Positions 32,535 through 45,300 of a stretch of DNA of 64,000 nt are shown piece by piece. Under the pieces are notes generated by a model. That model saw only the letters and a list, made by a program, of their open reading frames with translations, did not search any database and was not told the DNA's origin. Source of the stretch: Phragmites australis (lineage: Eukaryota; Streptophyta; Magnoliopsida; Poales; Poaceae); NCBI RefSeq assembly GCF_958298935.1, contig NC_084931.1:19743334-19807333 (forward strand). Reading direction: 5' to 3'. Position 1 is the stretch's first letter; each line of letters opens with the position of its first letter. Both the position numbers and the translations under genes were made by a program.

Positions 32535-34956
32535 TGAAAGGACAATGATGTCGCCTAGAGGTGTGGTGAATAAGCGTTTTTTACAAAAATTCATTTCCTT
32601 TTACTATTGGCCTAAACTTGCAGTGGAAAATAAACTATTTTTAAGTAAAAAATCCTAAATATGCTAATCTCAACTAGTGCACAATCACCCTAAGTAAGTG
32701 TGAAAGATACAATCCTAGGGTGACAAGATTTATTCAATTCTAGAAAAAGATATGCAAGAAAAACTCTAACTGAAAATCCTACAAATACTATTCATCCAGA
32801 GTATCCAGGTCAATCCAGATACTCCGGGTTGTATAGTATCCGAAACCATCGGATTGATCCGGAATATCCGGGTTCTATACAGAATGAGCTCGAAACTGAT
32901 ATTAAAGAACGGTTAAAGAGTTCTAGTTCAAACCAAATGAAGTCGTGTGTTCCAAGTGATGATTCCAAGTAGATATACAGAGAACCTAGAATCGAATACA
33001 CACGAACAAGTAGATCGAGCAAAATACACAAATATTAAGCAAGAACGCAAGAACAAGGAAACAAGAGAGGAGACACAAGGTTTGTTTCCTGAATTTTGGA
33101 CACCTCCTCTAAAGGTTCCTACGTCTTCGTTGAGGGGCTCGGTCACACTTGAGCTGGGTCTCTCTCAACTATTTTTCTCTCCAAGCTCGATCACACTTGA
33201 GCTTGGCTTCCACTCTTGATTTCTTCCCTTACGGAGGTAAAATTAAAACCTTCACAAACTTTCTGCGACACACCACAACATTGGGTGCTCATTGGCGATG
33301 CCTAGCCACCTAGGAGCTCAAAGATCCAAGAGTAACAAACATGACAATAAACTTCTTGTCGATGAACTCGAGTGCTCAAGAATGGATTTTAGCTCACTTC
33401 CACTCAATATTCCAATCTCTCAATCCAACTCACTTTTCTTCTCACTCACACTAAAATGGAGTGAGAAGGGGTTCTTTTGGCTCTAAAATGTGTTCTCTTT
33501 CGTGCTCTTGCAACAGTAACAAAGGATGGGGGTGAGGAGGTATTTATACCCAACCCCTAAAAACTAGCCGTTACACAGCTTTTTGTACTGACCCGGAGTA
33601 TCTAGATCAACCTAAAGTATCTGGGTAAACACTAGAACGCATAACCGAGAGCCCTGGTTGGAGCTCATCCCCGAGACTCCGGCCAACCCGGAGTATTCAG
33701 GCCAACCTGGAGTATCCGGATGAAACATTTAGACCCTAACAGACCACCTGGCTCGGAGCTAAACCCGGAGTCTCCAGCCAACCCGGAGTATCCGAGCAAA
33801 CCAAAATTGGCCCTAATAGACCACTCAGCTCGAAACCTCACCCGAAAACTCCGGACAATCCGGAGTATCCAAGTTCAACAAAATTGACCCCTGAAAAATG
33901 GCGATAACTTTTGATCCCGAAGTCTGATTTCGACGATTTTAGACTCTATGGAAAGCTTATTCAGAGGGCTACACATCCCAACTGAATTCATGATCCCAAA
34001 CACATTTGATCAAACTAGTAACACTCCGAAATCCAATTCGAACACTTCCACACTTTTCGCACTGGATTTCTAAAAGGAACTCTCAGTTGGGTTTGGTTAG
34101 AAACTCTAGAGCACTGAGACACGACAATTAGCTCTACGTTGCATCCTTCTTAATAGTGCGGCATACCTATACACAAATTCAAATGTAAAACTCATTTGAA
34201 TCAATTTGAGCCTTTGAATACCTTCAAGTACTGCTTCTTTCTTTCAAACTTTGAGGGTTGCCAACTTTCATATAATCTTCACTCCATCTCTTCTTGATTC
34301 TTCATATGATTGACGCGAATCATTCATAGCTTTCCATGGCCTCACACGGTCCATTGGCACAAAGCCTTCACTCGCTCTTCACCACCGTCTTGGTCCTTTG
34401 GCGCCAAGTCATTTGCTTGCTCTTCACTACGGATAGTCCATTGCAGCCGAGTCTTGCTTACCCTTTACCGTCTTACCATAGAAAACCATTTTGTATCCAA
34501 CATCTTCAAGGAATTTGCTTTATCATATATGGAGTCCAGTCTTATTCTTCACTTATTGGCATATATAATATCTCAATTCAACTTATGCCTCCTTATGGAA
34601 CCTAATCATAACTCACTCTCAAGTACAAAGCACATGTGTTAGTTAATAAAAACTCAGTTGACAATATCATACCTTTAGTTACTTGATCTCCACATGTAAT
34701 TTAACATTTACATTTATTGTCAATCTTCTCACGCTTCTCCTTCTCCTCATGAGCATCACTATACATCCCCGAGCATCACCTAGAGCTCATTCATCTTGAT
34801 ACACTTTAAATCTCCCCATTCACCTATAGCTCATGCATATCTCTCCTACATGTATCACCTATGGAACAACCTATTAACAATTCTTAATAACATTGTTAGT
34901 CCATAGGTATTATCATTAATTATCAAAATCACACATAAGGGCTAGATGCACTTTCA
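32535..34956 (-). mobile_element. Sirevirus 3' LTR (2.4 kb)
   Basis: On + it starts TGAAAGGACAATGATGTCGCC and ends GCACTTTCA; on the minus strand it therefore begins TGAAAGTGCATC directly after a polypurine tract (+ 34957-34970, atctcccccatttt). The left end matches the solo LTR at 6254 (TGAAAGGA.TGA.GACGTC type). A minus-strand TATA box sits at 33540-33550 (gtatttatac). The CCGGAGTATCCGG palindromes (32800-32880, 33590-33880) are a variant of the Sirevirus LTR palindrome. It inserted into the Copia leader; the left flanking pentamer is GTTGT. Confidence 0.75.
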
Positions 34957-36440
34957 ATCTCCCCCATTTTGTAATTGATGACAATCTCACTAGATGATTA
35001 TATTTGAAAAAATTTAAAGTTCTAAGTATACATATAATCAGAAGATGAATGTATACAAAGAACAAATTTTAGAAACATCAATCATTACAATGATATTTGA
35101 GGTTACCAAAACTAGTTTTACTAGCATCAAATATCACAAAGGTTTTGATGTTAGTAGAACTAAACATGTATAAAACAAACTCCTCCATAATCTATGCATG
35201 TGTGAATGCTTGAATATCATTACATATATTATTTATCTCAAATTTCGGATGGAGTTTCCTTTATACATATGAAGCAAGCATGATAAAGTGTATATGAAGA
35301 TAAATATGCTCATGCAAAGCAAACTTTTGCTTTTTAAAACTCCCTCAAATGACAACCTCTTTACAAACATAAGGAACTACAAAATTCTTCCCCATGGGCA
35401 ATAATTCTTCCACATAAGCAAAGCCTTCTTACAAAATATAACATCTAGTCTAAATTCTCCCCCGATTGACATCAATGCCAAAATGAAATCATCGAAATGA
35501 ATTCTCCCCCAATTGACATCAAATTGGTAAGAATTATAGAGGACTTGCCAAAAAGAGAAATTTTCTCCAAAGCACATTGGCTCTATCCCACAAAAGGAAT
35601 TATCGAAAGCTAGTGCAAGACCATGTATAGTGTAAACTCCTCATGATATGTGTACTTCTCATAATTTGAGTTAAACCAAATAAACTTATCCAATTATGAA
35701 CTATGTGAGGAGAACAAACTATACAATAGGTCAAAGGGTTCAAAATGATGCCAAATGATTTTTTAAAAAGATACCAAATAAAAAGATATCAAATGAAATC
35801 GCAAAGAATACCAATTAAAATTCCAGAGGATATCAATTGAATACCTACAAGAGATACCAATTGAAAACCTAAAGCATTCCATTTGAAGGAGATACCAATT
35901 TCAATTGAAATAAATATCAATTGAAACAAATTTAATTTGAAGATGAGTCAAGCATGAGTCCGAGATTAGACACAAAATTGAACATAGCAAAATAGTTGAC
36001 ATTATAATGAATATCTCATTTAGCACAAAGTGTCATCATCTCATAAGCATACATGTTCAATAAGGCCAAACAAACTGGACTAAAAACCTTTAAGCAAAAG
36101 ATTTTGCAATTTTCATCAATATTGCATATAGGAGCAACTCAAACATTTGATATAGATTATTTTGCATATTTGGGATTGAATGAATCATAAGCATGATTAT
36201 AAAGTTCCCACAAAAATATGCTACTTCAAATTACTCATATTTTCAATAAAGAGGTTTTTAAGCACTTGCAAGAAAAACACATTTTCGCAAGTCATTTCAT
36301 ATAATCTACACAAGATGGAATCTTTAAAATTAAATGCATGAATTAAAAACAAATTACTTGATCTCGATAGCTTGTTTATCTCGTTAACTTGTTCATCCTT
36401 ATTTGACATTATTTTAACTTCTTGCCTGGGATGCAACTAG
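34957..36440 (-). mobile_element. Sirevirus 3' internal region with multiple polypurine tracts
   Basis: Right of the LTR the sequence is non-coding and AT-rich, with repeated polypurine-type tracts on the minus strand (+ ctcccccattttg at 34961, tctcccccgattgacatc at 35455, tctcccccaattgacatc at 35502). Several such tracts before the 3' LTR are a known Sirevirus trait. The remaining element, including pol and the 5' LTR, is missing. The right boundary near 36,440 is approximate. Confidence 0.6.
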
Positions 36441-36780
36441 GACATCACTTTGTTGGTATTTTAGGCTGTATACATATGGGTGTACATGGAGCATGAGGGG
36501 GTCATGACTCCCTCTAGCCCCCCCCCCCCCCACCCTGCCTATATCCCTGGTTTGTTGCCTTCAAAGTTAAATTCTGCAATACATACTACAAGAAGTACCA
36601 AAACTATGCTAACAATGATACTTCAAAGTTAGACTAATTTGGTCTATCTGCACTTTTTACTTTTTCCTGTTTTCCTTTTCCTTTTCTTTGGTTATCTCCT
36701 ATGTATTTCAAACTCTTTTTCTTCTTCTTTAATATATGATAATCAATAGGGGCATGCCCCTCCTGTTCCTTAAAAAAAAA
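36441..36780 (+). mobile_element. Possible LINE 3' tail
   Basis: A poly-C tract of 14 (36518-36531) lies in otherwise ordinary DNA. TTTCTTTGG..CTCCTATG, then AATAGGGGCATGCCCCTCCTG and an A-run (36773-36781) look like the 3' end of a grass L1-type LINE. No protein was found, so this is tentative. Confidence 0.3.
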
Positions 36781-36781
36781 C

Positions 36782-37760
36782 ATTGAAATGGCAAGTACAG
36801 AAATCCAGATTCACTATCCAGTAACCTAATATTTATGATTTACTATTATTTTTAAAGTCAAGTGTCGAGAAAGTACTCAAGATAAAATAGCAGGACGCCT
36901 TGATGCGTGCATGCATGATAGTGTAAATAAAGATGAGACATCAGTGTACAGGTAGTTCCTTATTAACAACATCCAACATTCTAACTTTCTCAATATATGC
37001 TATATATAGCTCGAGATATTCTACTACAGTTCAGCTCGATTGAACTCAAGGACGAATGTCATAAATCATAATCAAAAGTATATCGTTCGTACTTCAAAAT
37101 ATATTTATCCCAATATACCATATATAAGCCTTTCTTATAAGCATGCTTTCCATACTTATCCATTGTTTCCAAAAGATCAATGATAATAATATATCAGATA
37201 TTACTTGCTGCCCAAGGGGGTTTAGCCCCCTACCACGTTCTCTCCCACTTCCATATAACTGAGGCTATTCTCCACTAACAATATTAACGATAGAAATTTG
37301 AACGTACGTATGGTCAGTATGGTGAAGGGATGATTGCTAGCTAACACTAAAAAAGGCTTTTTGATATTGCAACTGCGGCGTTAAACTTTAATGTCAAACA
37401 CTCTTCGGCTGTTGAAAAGTTAGCAATTGGAATTTCTTTGCAGAGGTGGAGAAACGACAGTGGGATCTGCCTTAGCGTATTTAAACTTGAGTCATTGAGA
37501 GGTACATGATGATGCCCCTAAGCCAACCCCAGACTTCGAGTGCTAAAGTTTAACATGTATCTTATAAATTTCAGTGCAATCCTTGGTTATGACCAAATAA
37601 GCAGCATCCTATCTGAATAAATGACAAAATCGTAAAGAGAAAAAAATAGGCTGCGCAATGATTAGTTGAATCTTACATGAATAATGGAGGAAAATACAAC
37701 AAGGTCGTAACTGGAGTAGTAAATGAATTAGCAAGCGCACCTAGCTACGGATCTGACTAT
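36782..37760. other. Unassigned AT-rich DNA
   Basis: No gene, RNA or clear element boundary was recognised. Confidence 0.5.
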
Positions 37761-38499
37761 CACTACTATATAAAAACATGATCACTGTCAGTTTATAATT
37801 GACATTACTACCATTTTTTAAATCAATAGTGATACTCGGTGCTATCACTGTCAGTTTGTAATAGTTGGTCCCGAATTCCTACATTTTCAGGGTCAAAAAT
37901 AAAAATCTTTCTCACACAAGCACCCACACAGTCACGAAGTCTTTCACCCGAAATATGCACATATGCAGTTTGTGGAAGTTGAGCCCACGATATCACATAT
38001 CGCGCGTAGCTTTCTTACCACCCCACCTCATAGGTGTAGTTAATATATGTGGGGTAATTTATTCTTTTGATCTTTCTAGGTCAAAACTTTGAACGACTAT
38101 TTTGGTATCTAAATGATTTTAAATGAAAAAGTTGTCAAATAGAAAGTTGTAGATCTCATCGAGAAATATAATTTTAATATAAAGTTTGTCACCATCTGAC
38201 TCCGTATGAAAAATTTATGAATTTATGAAGATAACCTATCGTCCATTTGAAGTCATTTAGATAAATCGATAGTTATACTCTCACCATTATTACTGCTTGC
38301 TCATTATATGAGCCGACAGTAAAAATCTATTATCACTGATTATTCATCAAGAACCGGTATTGATTGTATTAGTGTTAGTTTTTGATATGAACCGTATATG
38401 ATAATTGATTTTCACTGCTAGTTCTTTCTGGATGGAGAGTGTCGGTTCTTGATAAGAAATGACAGTGATAGTGGAGCAAGGAAGGGTGTTTGCGTAGTG
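37761..38499. mobile_element. Small non-autonomous CACTA element
   Basis: The left end CACTACTATATAAAAACATG and the right end (reverse complement CACTACGCAAACACC) are CACTA termini. ATCACTGTCAG-type sub-terminal repeats recur at 37783, 37842 and, inverted, around 38290-38475 (tgacagtgata). It is 739 bp with no coding capacity. The 3-bp flanks (TAT and GTG) do not match, so one end may be altered. Confidence 0.6.
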
Positions 38500-38512
38500 G
38501 TGTAGAATGACA

Positions 38513-39157
38513 AGAATTGGCACTCGACGTTGAGGGCAAAAACACTGGGAGAGAACCGGCCCATGTGGGATTGCACGGGGTTAAACACAAAAAGGGACAT
38601 GCATGCGCATGACTACCTGAGTGAAGAGCCAAGCAGCGCGCGAGAGGAATCCGTGCTGCTCAGCTCATTGATGATAGTGAGGTGCATGGAGGGAATGCGC
38701 TCGGGAAGCATGGCAAAGAGGTGGGCTAGCTCCATCCACTGGTTTAGGTTGGCACCACTGAGGTCGACGTGGTGCATGTGCCTCTTGCCTCTGCATCGCC
38801 TAAACGATGCCGTGATTGGCCGCCGTGGTGGGATATGGAGAAGCAGGCACAACACAGAGAAAGTGAGCCGTGCCGCGTCGTCGTGTGCCGGCATGGGCGG
38901 CTATGAGAGTTGAAGCACGTGCCGCACGCCAGCGCGTCAGCAAAGGTGGATGCCACATGCTGCATGGGATCACCATCGAGGTGCACATATAAATTCCAGT
39001 TGCATACACACAATAAGTTTTGGACGGCAACATATTGCATTGCGCTAATAATCCAGGTTTGATGCATTATGCATGCAACCAAATTAACAGTGACAACAAG
39101 GTTAAAATGAAACAAACACAACGTGAAAAATAGCCATGGTGTCACTGAACACGTCAC
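38513..39157 (-). pseudogene. GRAS transcription factor relic (SCARECROW-LIKE 3 type), copy 1
   Basis: On the minus strand separate frames encode HLDGDPMQHVASTFADALA and, after a frameshift, HMHHVDLSGANLNQWMELAH followed by LFAMLPERIPSMHLTIINEL. These fit the GRAS leucine-heptad region, the VHIID motif (here HHVDL) and the following QW..L..ALA.RP.G.P.LR.T segment, closest in my recognition to plant SCL3, a nuclear gibberellin-pathway regulator. The domain's C-terminal half (PFYRE, SAW) is missing. Frameshifts make it a relic. It lies between the small CACTA and the left end of CACTA 2. Confidence 0.6.
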
Positions 39158-39159
39158 TG

Positions 39160-40620
39160 ATAACTAGTCATTAGTGATGGGTAAGAACCCATCACTAATG
39201 ATATCATCGGTGACGGGTCTTAACCTCGACCCGTCACCTTTGAGCTTCTCTCATGTGCTTTGGTGGTAGACATAAGTGATAGGTAATCTAATTATCTGTC
39301 ACTTATGTTTGTTACCTATGCGTTGGGAGGAATACATAAGTGACGGGTAACCTAGGTTACCCGTCACTGATGTGTATATTACTCAGCAGGAATGTACTGC
39401 TTCCAGGCTACATCCTGGAGCGTAGCCAGGATTTGGCAGCCGTCTTCTCCCTGCAAACAATAACAACGTATTCAAATCCATATCGACAAACACAGTTATA
39501 TAAGAACTCACATCATCATAAAATCATAAATGTTACAAAGTTCCAATCAATTCATTACAAAATCATAAATGTTACAGAGTTTCGATCAACTCATATTACA
39601 AAAGACCTAACAACCTAGGGATTCTATAGTGGAACTCGCCGCGTGGGTTGATGACTTCAGACACCAAGAACTCGGCGATCCATTGTCGAATCTTCGGGAG
39701 TGCACCATCGTTGGAAAAAAGAGTGTTAAATTTTTGTATAATTTGACGCGTAAGCAGTGTCATGTTATCATAGAATTAAACTAATTACTGAAATTAGTTA
39801 CGAATAATTTTGTATTGAACTTACATCGGGGGATTTGATATCCTTTGCTCGGATTGTGAGGATCATGTTCCACGCAACATAGAATCCACATTGGTTGCCC
39901 GGTGGTTGTTGGTGACACTGCTGGAAAGAAAATTTAATGCTAGATCAAAAGGAAAAAAATAACAACAGAGAGTATTTAGTAATCTGTTTGGTACCACTTA
40001 CCGTGAAGCCGGTCTTGTGTGTCAGTTTGCAGCCGTCTTTCTCGTTGTATTCAGGTTGAGCTCGAATGTTCTTGTCAAAACCCTGCATAAAGATGGATCG
40101 ATTAGGGAGCATTTGAATGTTAGAAAAGTTAAATATGTAAACTAAGTCATGCAGAACTTACACGTCGAGGAGTCCTTTTACAGCGTTGTAATCACGCTCT
40201 TCAGGTTTGCCTTTTCGTTCTACTTGTCTTGACGAGTTGAGATACCACACCAAGTTTCACTTAAGGCAAAATGACCAATAAGAAACAAAGGTCACCAGTG
40301 TTGTGGGCGCCCATCAGGTACTATATTTTGGAATATTATTGCATTGCCTTGGTCACATGGTCCATAGCGTAGTCGGGGTGAAGTTGGATGACTGATATTG
40401 AAATGGCCTCAGGGTCAAGAAACGGGACGCGGCCTATATATAGTTACACGGTCATAGGTGACGGGTCAACACTATCACCCGTCACTTATTCTATCGACCC
40501 GTCACTTATTATACCTCATAGGTAACCGATGATACTATTCACCCGTCACTTATGACTCTTCACCCATCACCTATGAGGAATAATAAGTAACGGGTGAATA
40601 GTATCACCTGTCACCTATAA
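39160..40620. repeat. CACTA 2 sub-terminal repeats
   Basis: The units (ATTAGTGATGGG.AAGAACCCATCACTAAT; AAGTGACGGGTAAC.TAGGTTACCCGTCACT) are near-palindromes built from TGACGGGT and its complement. At least a dozen copies occur in two groups (39160-39370 and 40450-40620), with about 1 kb of ordinary DNA between them. In CACTA elements these are binding sites for element-encoded proteins. Confidence 0.7.
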
Positions 40621-40629
40621 CTTTGATAA

Positions 40630-40880
40630 AAAATTCAAGATTAAAATTCATTATATTACAAATTTAACATTAATAATTTAAATTTGACATTAATATTGAA
40701 AATTTAATATATACAAATTTAAATATGATCTTAATATTACAAATTTGACATTAATATTGCAAATTTAATATATACAAATTTAAATATGATCTTAATATTA
40801 CAAATTTGACATTAATAGTACAAATTCAAATAACTTGAAACCTAAAATTCAAATTTGACATTAATATTACAAATTTGACA
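40630..40880. repeat. 61-bp AT-rich tandem repeat
   Basis: AATTTGACATTAATATTG repeats with a period of 61 bp (starts near 40681, 40742, 40803), with partial copies on either side. It is in the non-coding 3' part of CACTA 2, just left of the DUF4216 end. Confidence 0.75.
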
Positions 40881-40887
40881 CTCAAAT

Positions 40888-41438
40888 TCAAATTTGTTGT
40901 TTTCGTGCTTTCTTGATATGGATCCTTTCATTATGGTTGGAGCGCAGGTATGGAGTTTTCTCGGTCGGCGAAAGATGTGGCATGATTGCAGTAGCAAAAG
41001 GGGGGATTTCATCTAATTGATTGAACTCCTCCTTATCAACGACGTTTGCAACTCCGACGATGCGTCTTTTCCCAACGAGAACTGCATGGCGTTTCTTCTT
41101 TGTTGTGTCAGTCACATAAAAGATTTGGCGGACATCTTTAGCAAGTACGAAGGGTTCATACTTGTATCCGAGATGTTTGAGATCAACTCTAGTGAATCCA
41201 TACTTATCATTAGCAATGCCCTTTGCCCCATGTACCCAACGACACCGAAAAAGGGCTACCTTGAATTCCAAGTAGTTCAACTCCTAGATCTTGTCTATTT
41301 AACCGTAGTATGTGCCCCTCTGTATGTTATTGTCAAAAGCATCTATACGGACACCACTGTTCTGGTAAAATGTGTATCCATTTATATTGTACCCTTGATA
41401 TGTCATAATTGTGTATATAGGACCCGATGCCAGTTTTT
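40888..41438 (-). pseudogene. CACTA 2 transposase C-terminal domain (DUF4216)
   Basis: The minus-strand frame has FRCRWVHGAKGIANDKYGFTRV (FRC.WV...G...D.YG.T.VD motif), GYKYEPFVLAKDVRQIFYV and KRRIVG. Before it, the pieces NINGYTFYQNSGVRIDAFD and GTYYG carry stops. The third CACTA of this window has the same domain uninterrupted. The function in transposition is unknown. Confidence 0.75.
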
Positions 41439-42324
41439 TTACAGAGCACTTGTAGGAGTACTCGATTGTCTAATTCGATCTCGGAACCAAGTCGTGAATC
41501 TTTGCATATGTTGCCTCACAACCCAAGCTTTAGTCTGCCCTGAATTCTCTTCAAGTAGCATCTGCTTGTGCTCATCGACATATGGGCACACTTCGCTCAA
41601 CTGTTGCAGCACGAGGAAATGAGCTTGATCGTATGCCTTCTGATCAGAAGTTATTGCCATTTTCTCCAGGACCCCTACACCTGCGAGCCTCCCCTCATGG
41701 CGAGACTTAGGCATGCAAATTGGGTTATTTGGGTCAATGTAAGTAGCAGACCACTCCAATACCTCCTCTGTCGTATAACCCTGCATGATGCATCCCTCAG
41801 GAAAGGCTCGATTCCTTACGTACGACTTGAGAACACACATATATCTCTCATATGGAAATGTGTGATGCAGGAACACGGGGGCAAGGTAGTGTATCTCCTT
41901 ACACGGTAAGTAATGAGATGTACCATGATATCGAAAAAGGATGGTGGGCAATACTCCTCAAGAATACATAGAGTCTGAAAGTGTCTTTTTTCTAGCTCCT
42001 CCAGCGAATCTGGATCGAGCACCTTTTGTTCAATTGCATTCAAGAAAAAGCACAGGCTCAGGATAGCCTCGTGAGCCTTAACTAGGAGGATGTTCCTAAT
42101 AGCTATCGCAAACAATGACATCATCATCACATGGCAATCATGAGACTTCATCAAGGCAAAATTCATTTTCATCTCTTTCACCGAAACAAGTCTTGCGATG
42201 TTGGACGAGTAACCAGAGAGAACTTCCACACTATGCAAGAACTAGCAGAATTCTTTTTTCTCCTTCTTGGAGAGAGTAATAGCTGTTGGAGGTAGGTGTT
42301 TTCCTTTGTCCGTATCATGTGCAT
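41439..42324 (-). pseudogene. CACTA 2 transposase DUF4218 domain, cut by an LTR
   Basis: LMKSHDCHVMMMSLFAIAIR, FFLNAIEQKVLDPDSLEELE and, after a frameshift, FLHHTFPYERYMCVLKSYVR with RNRAFPEGCIMQGY match the DUF4218 part of CACTA transposases. The N-terminal border (TDKGKHLPPTAITLSKKEKK) starts exactly at the solo LTR. A stop (KEFC*) and a frameshift make it dead. Confidence 0.75.
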
Positions 42325-45300
42325 TGTAAGACCCGCGTTGCCGGGATCTCCTGTGCCTCCTGTATCAGTCCCTGGATTACGTAGCTGATACGCACAGTAT
42401 AACAGTTGTAGTATCACAGTCAAACTTCGTACAATACATTAACGTACAGTGTACTTTAAGTTACAAACCATATTGTCTCTTACAAATATGGATTAGCGGC
42501 CTTCATGAAAAGCACAGCGGAAAAAGGACCCAAGCCACAAGCAGCGAGGGTGCGAACACGACACTTAGACTACTCTTCGTCTCCGGCTTCGCCCCCAGCA
42601 AAGTCGGCATTATCTTCTTCATCTGAATGACAACAAGAGTGAGTACAAAAGGTACTCAGCAAGCCCTATATTACTTTCAAAGGTTTGATAGATGCATAAT
42701 GAAGTATTTCAAGGATTAGGCTTTACGGAATAGTTTTAGCGTAAAGCAATTTATGCAGGTATTCAATTGTATCATCAATGATTATCTTTAAAACCGTTTT
42801 AATAGTCCAAAACCAGTAACAAGCTTTATCTGGGGGTTTTCGGTCCTGGGAGGGGCTATACCTCACTCCGCAGTCCCTTTTATCACAACTGGTGTACCTC
42901 TAGTACCACACATCTTCTGGCGGATCGAGCCAGGAACATTAACATACGGACATCTAGTCCACACACTCACTCATCAAGACACACGCACCCTGAGTTTAGT
43001 CAACGCGATTGCTGCTTTCGCATGTCCATGACCGTGGACACGGCTATTCGAATAGTTTTACACTCTGCAGAGGTTGTACAACTTTACCCATGCGATATGC
43101 TCAGCCTCCCACTGTTGCATGCAGGGGAGCGAATCATACCGAGACCCTCCATAACACCTTTCCTGCCGGGCTTTTCCACGAGACACGCCCAAGTACCAGA
43201 GCTGCATGCTTCTGAAGGCCAGCGTCCCTTTTTAAGCCTTGGCCGGTACTAGAAACCCCCAAGCATGCGGGACAGGATAGTACTTGCCTGCTCGTTGCTC
43301 TCAGCCTCCTGGTATGATGTCCGACCCAGTCCAGTGAAAGGAAAGTCAAGTCCTGCCCATACAGGACCTATGGTTGTACGTAGTGGCTAGGCTAGACGGG
43401 CCGCAATGACTCGGTCCTTAAGCGGCCAGGGTGGGCATCTCCCAGCACGAGTATTCCTACAATACCACATGCCCCCAAGAGCATCCCCTCCCACAGAGGA
43501 CTACTCTACCTGCCCCCGCCAAAACAGTTTTCACCAGTTTTCACACATCTCCCACCATATCCCACACACTATCAAGGATCTCACATCTGTCACAGAATTC
43601 ATATCCATCAAGATTCATGGCATATGACTTTAATACTGGATAATGGTAATTTGTCACCTCCGAGGAGATGCAGTTTAAAAGCGACGCCTCTGAGGAGACG
43701 TATTCAATCCTAAGCATGCTAGATGTCAAGACGTTTTCCATCGTTAATATAGATAACAATAGGTAATCCTAGGGTGATATGTATTCTGGGTGAAGTTAGT
43801 TATGGCATGGCAAGCGTTGATAGGATTAACTACTACAACATTTGCAAAAGCGTAATACATAGCACATGCAGTAGTATTCCCAGTTTTAGTTGAGCATGTA
43901 GATTATCGGAAAACATAGGTTCAATATGATCAAGGAAAATAGGACTTGCCTTCTCCGGAGTTCTCCTCTTGATTTTGGTCAAAGTCAGGATCCTCCTCAG
44001 CCCGAATAATCCCAGCACAGATCTCGCAAAACAAATATCCTTGTTCTTGCTCTTGCTCCTCTGTAATTCACAACTACTATCAATACGGCTAAACTAAAGA
44101 AAAACCGATCAACACCCATTGAAAAGCCAAACAAGTCTTAACGAACACCACGAGGTGACCAATGAGTAGATCTTGATTTTCGATGAATTTTGGCGAAAGA
44201 ATCGCCGAAATCGGAGCCAGAACAGAGAAGTTACGGCTCTCAGAAGATTTAAATCTAGAAAATTTAGAAAGACACTATTCATGGGTGGGGCCCACCGAAC
44301 AGTGAAAGGGGCCCATATGAACAGTGACCAGGTGGGGCCCACTTGGGCTCCACCCGGGCCTGGATGGGCCGGGCCTGGATCTACAGTAATGGGCTCGCAC
44401 AGTGCGGCCTACAGAGTATTTGGGCTGGCTGCTAAATGGGCTACTGGAGCTGGGCCGGCCTGCTGAGGCCTGGCCCGCTGGCGGTTGGCTGCTTGGGCCG
44501 AGCTAGCGGTGCACGGGCCGAGACAGCCGTTGGGCCGAACCGAGGCCGGTCTGGCCAAGCCAGGCCACGGCCCGTTGGCCAGTTTGGCGTGCGCGCGGGC
44601 GTGCGCGCGTGCCTACGCGAGCGGACGGTGGAGAGGGAGAAGTTTGGCCGGCGGTGAGCAATCTTGCGGCGGTGCGCACCAGAGAGCTCACCGGAAAAGT
44701 GTTCCGGCCAAAGCTTCACAACGACGAAGGCACGCCGGCCAACTTTGAGAACTGGCGGACTCGGCAGGGGGCACCTCGACGGCAGCCGGTGGCGGAAACG
44801 ATGCCAGTTCATCGCCGGAGGGGGAACAAAGCGTGGAGAGAAACGGGCGGCACCTCCCCTGTACGGGAAAGGGGCCAACCTGCAAGAAAAAGAGGCATGG
44901 AGCCTCTTTAACACACGGCACAATGGCCGGTGACCACACTACTCATACACACGCGCCGGCAGCGACCATACGCGGTGGCGGAACCACAAACGTGTCGGCG
45001 TGCGGCTATCAGCCAAATTGGCGCATGGGGTGGCCTACTTAGCTAGCCTAGGGACTCTAGGGAGGCTAGGGGGCTCACCAGTGAGGTCGGACGGCGGCAA
45101 GCGGCGGCTGCGGTCGGCGGTGGGGACGACGAATGACGGTGGCTCGGGCTTCGCTCGAAGGCAGCTCCCGTCGAGCTTTCCGGGCCAACGGATGGTGGCA
45201 CGCGGGCAGCGTCGGCTTAAGGTCCTCCTCGGCAGCTCGTCGGCGATGGCGTATGGTCGACGGCGAGCAGTGGCGAGGCGAGAAACGGGGCGGCGGTGGC

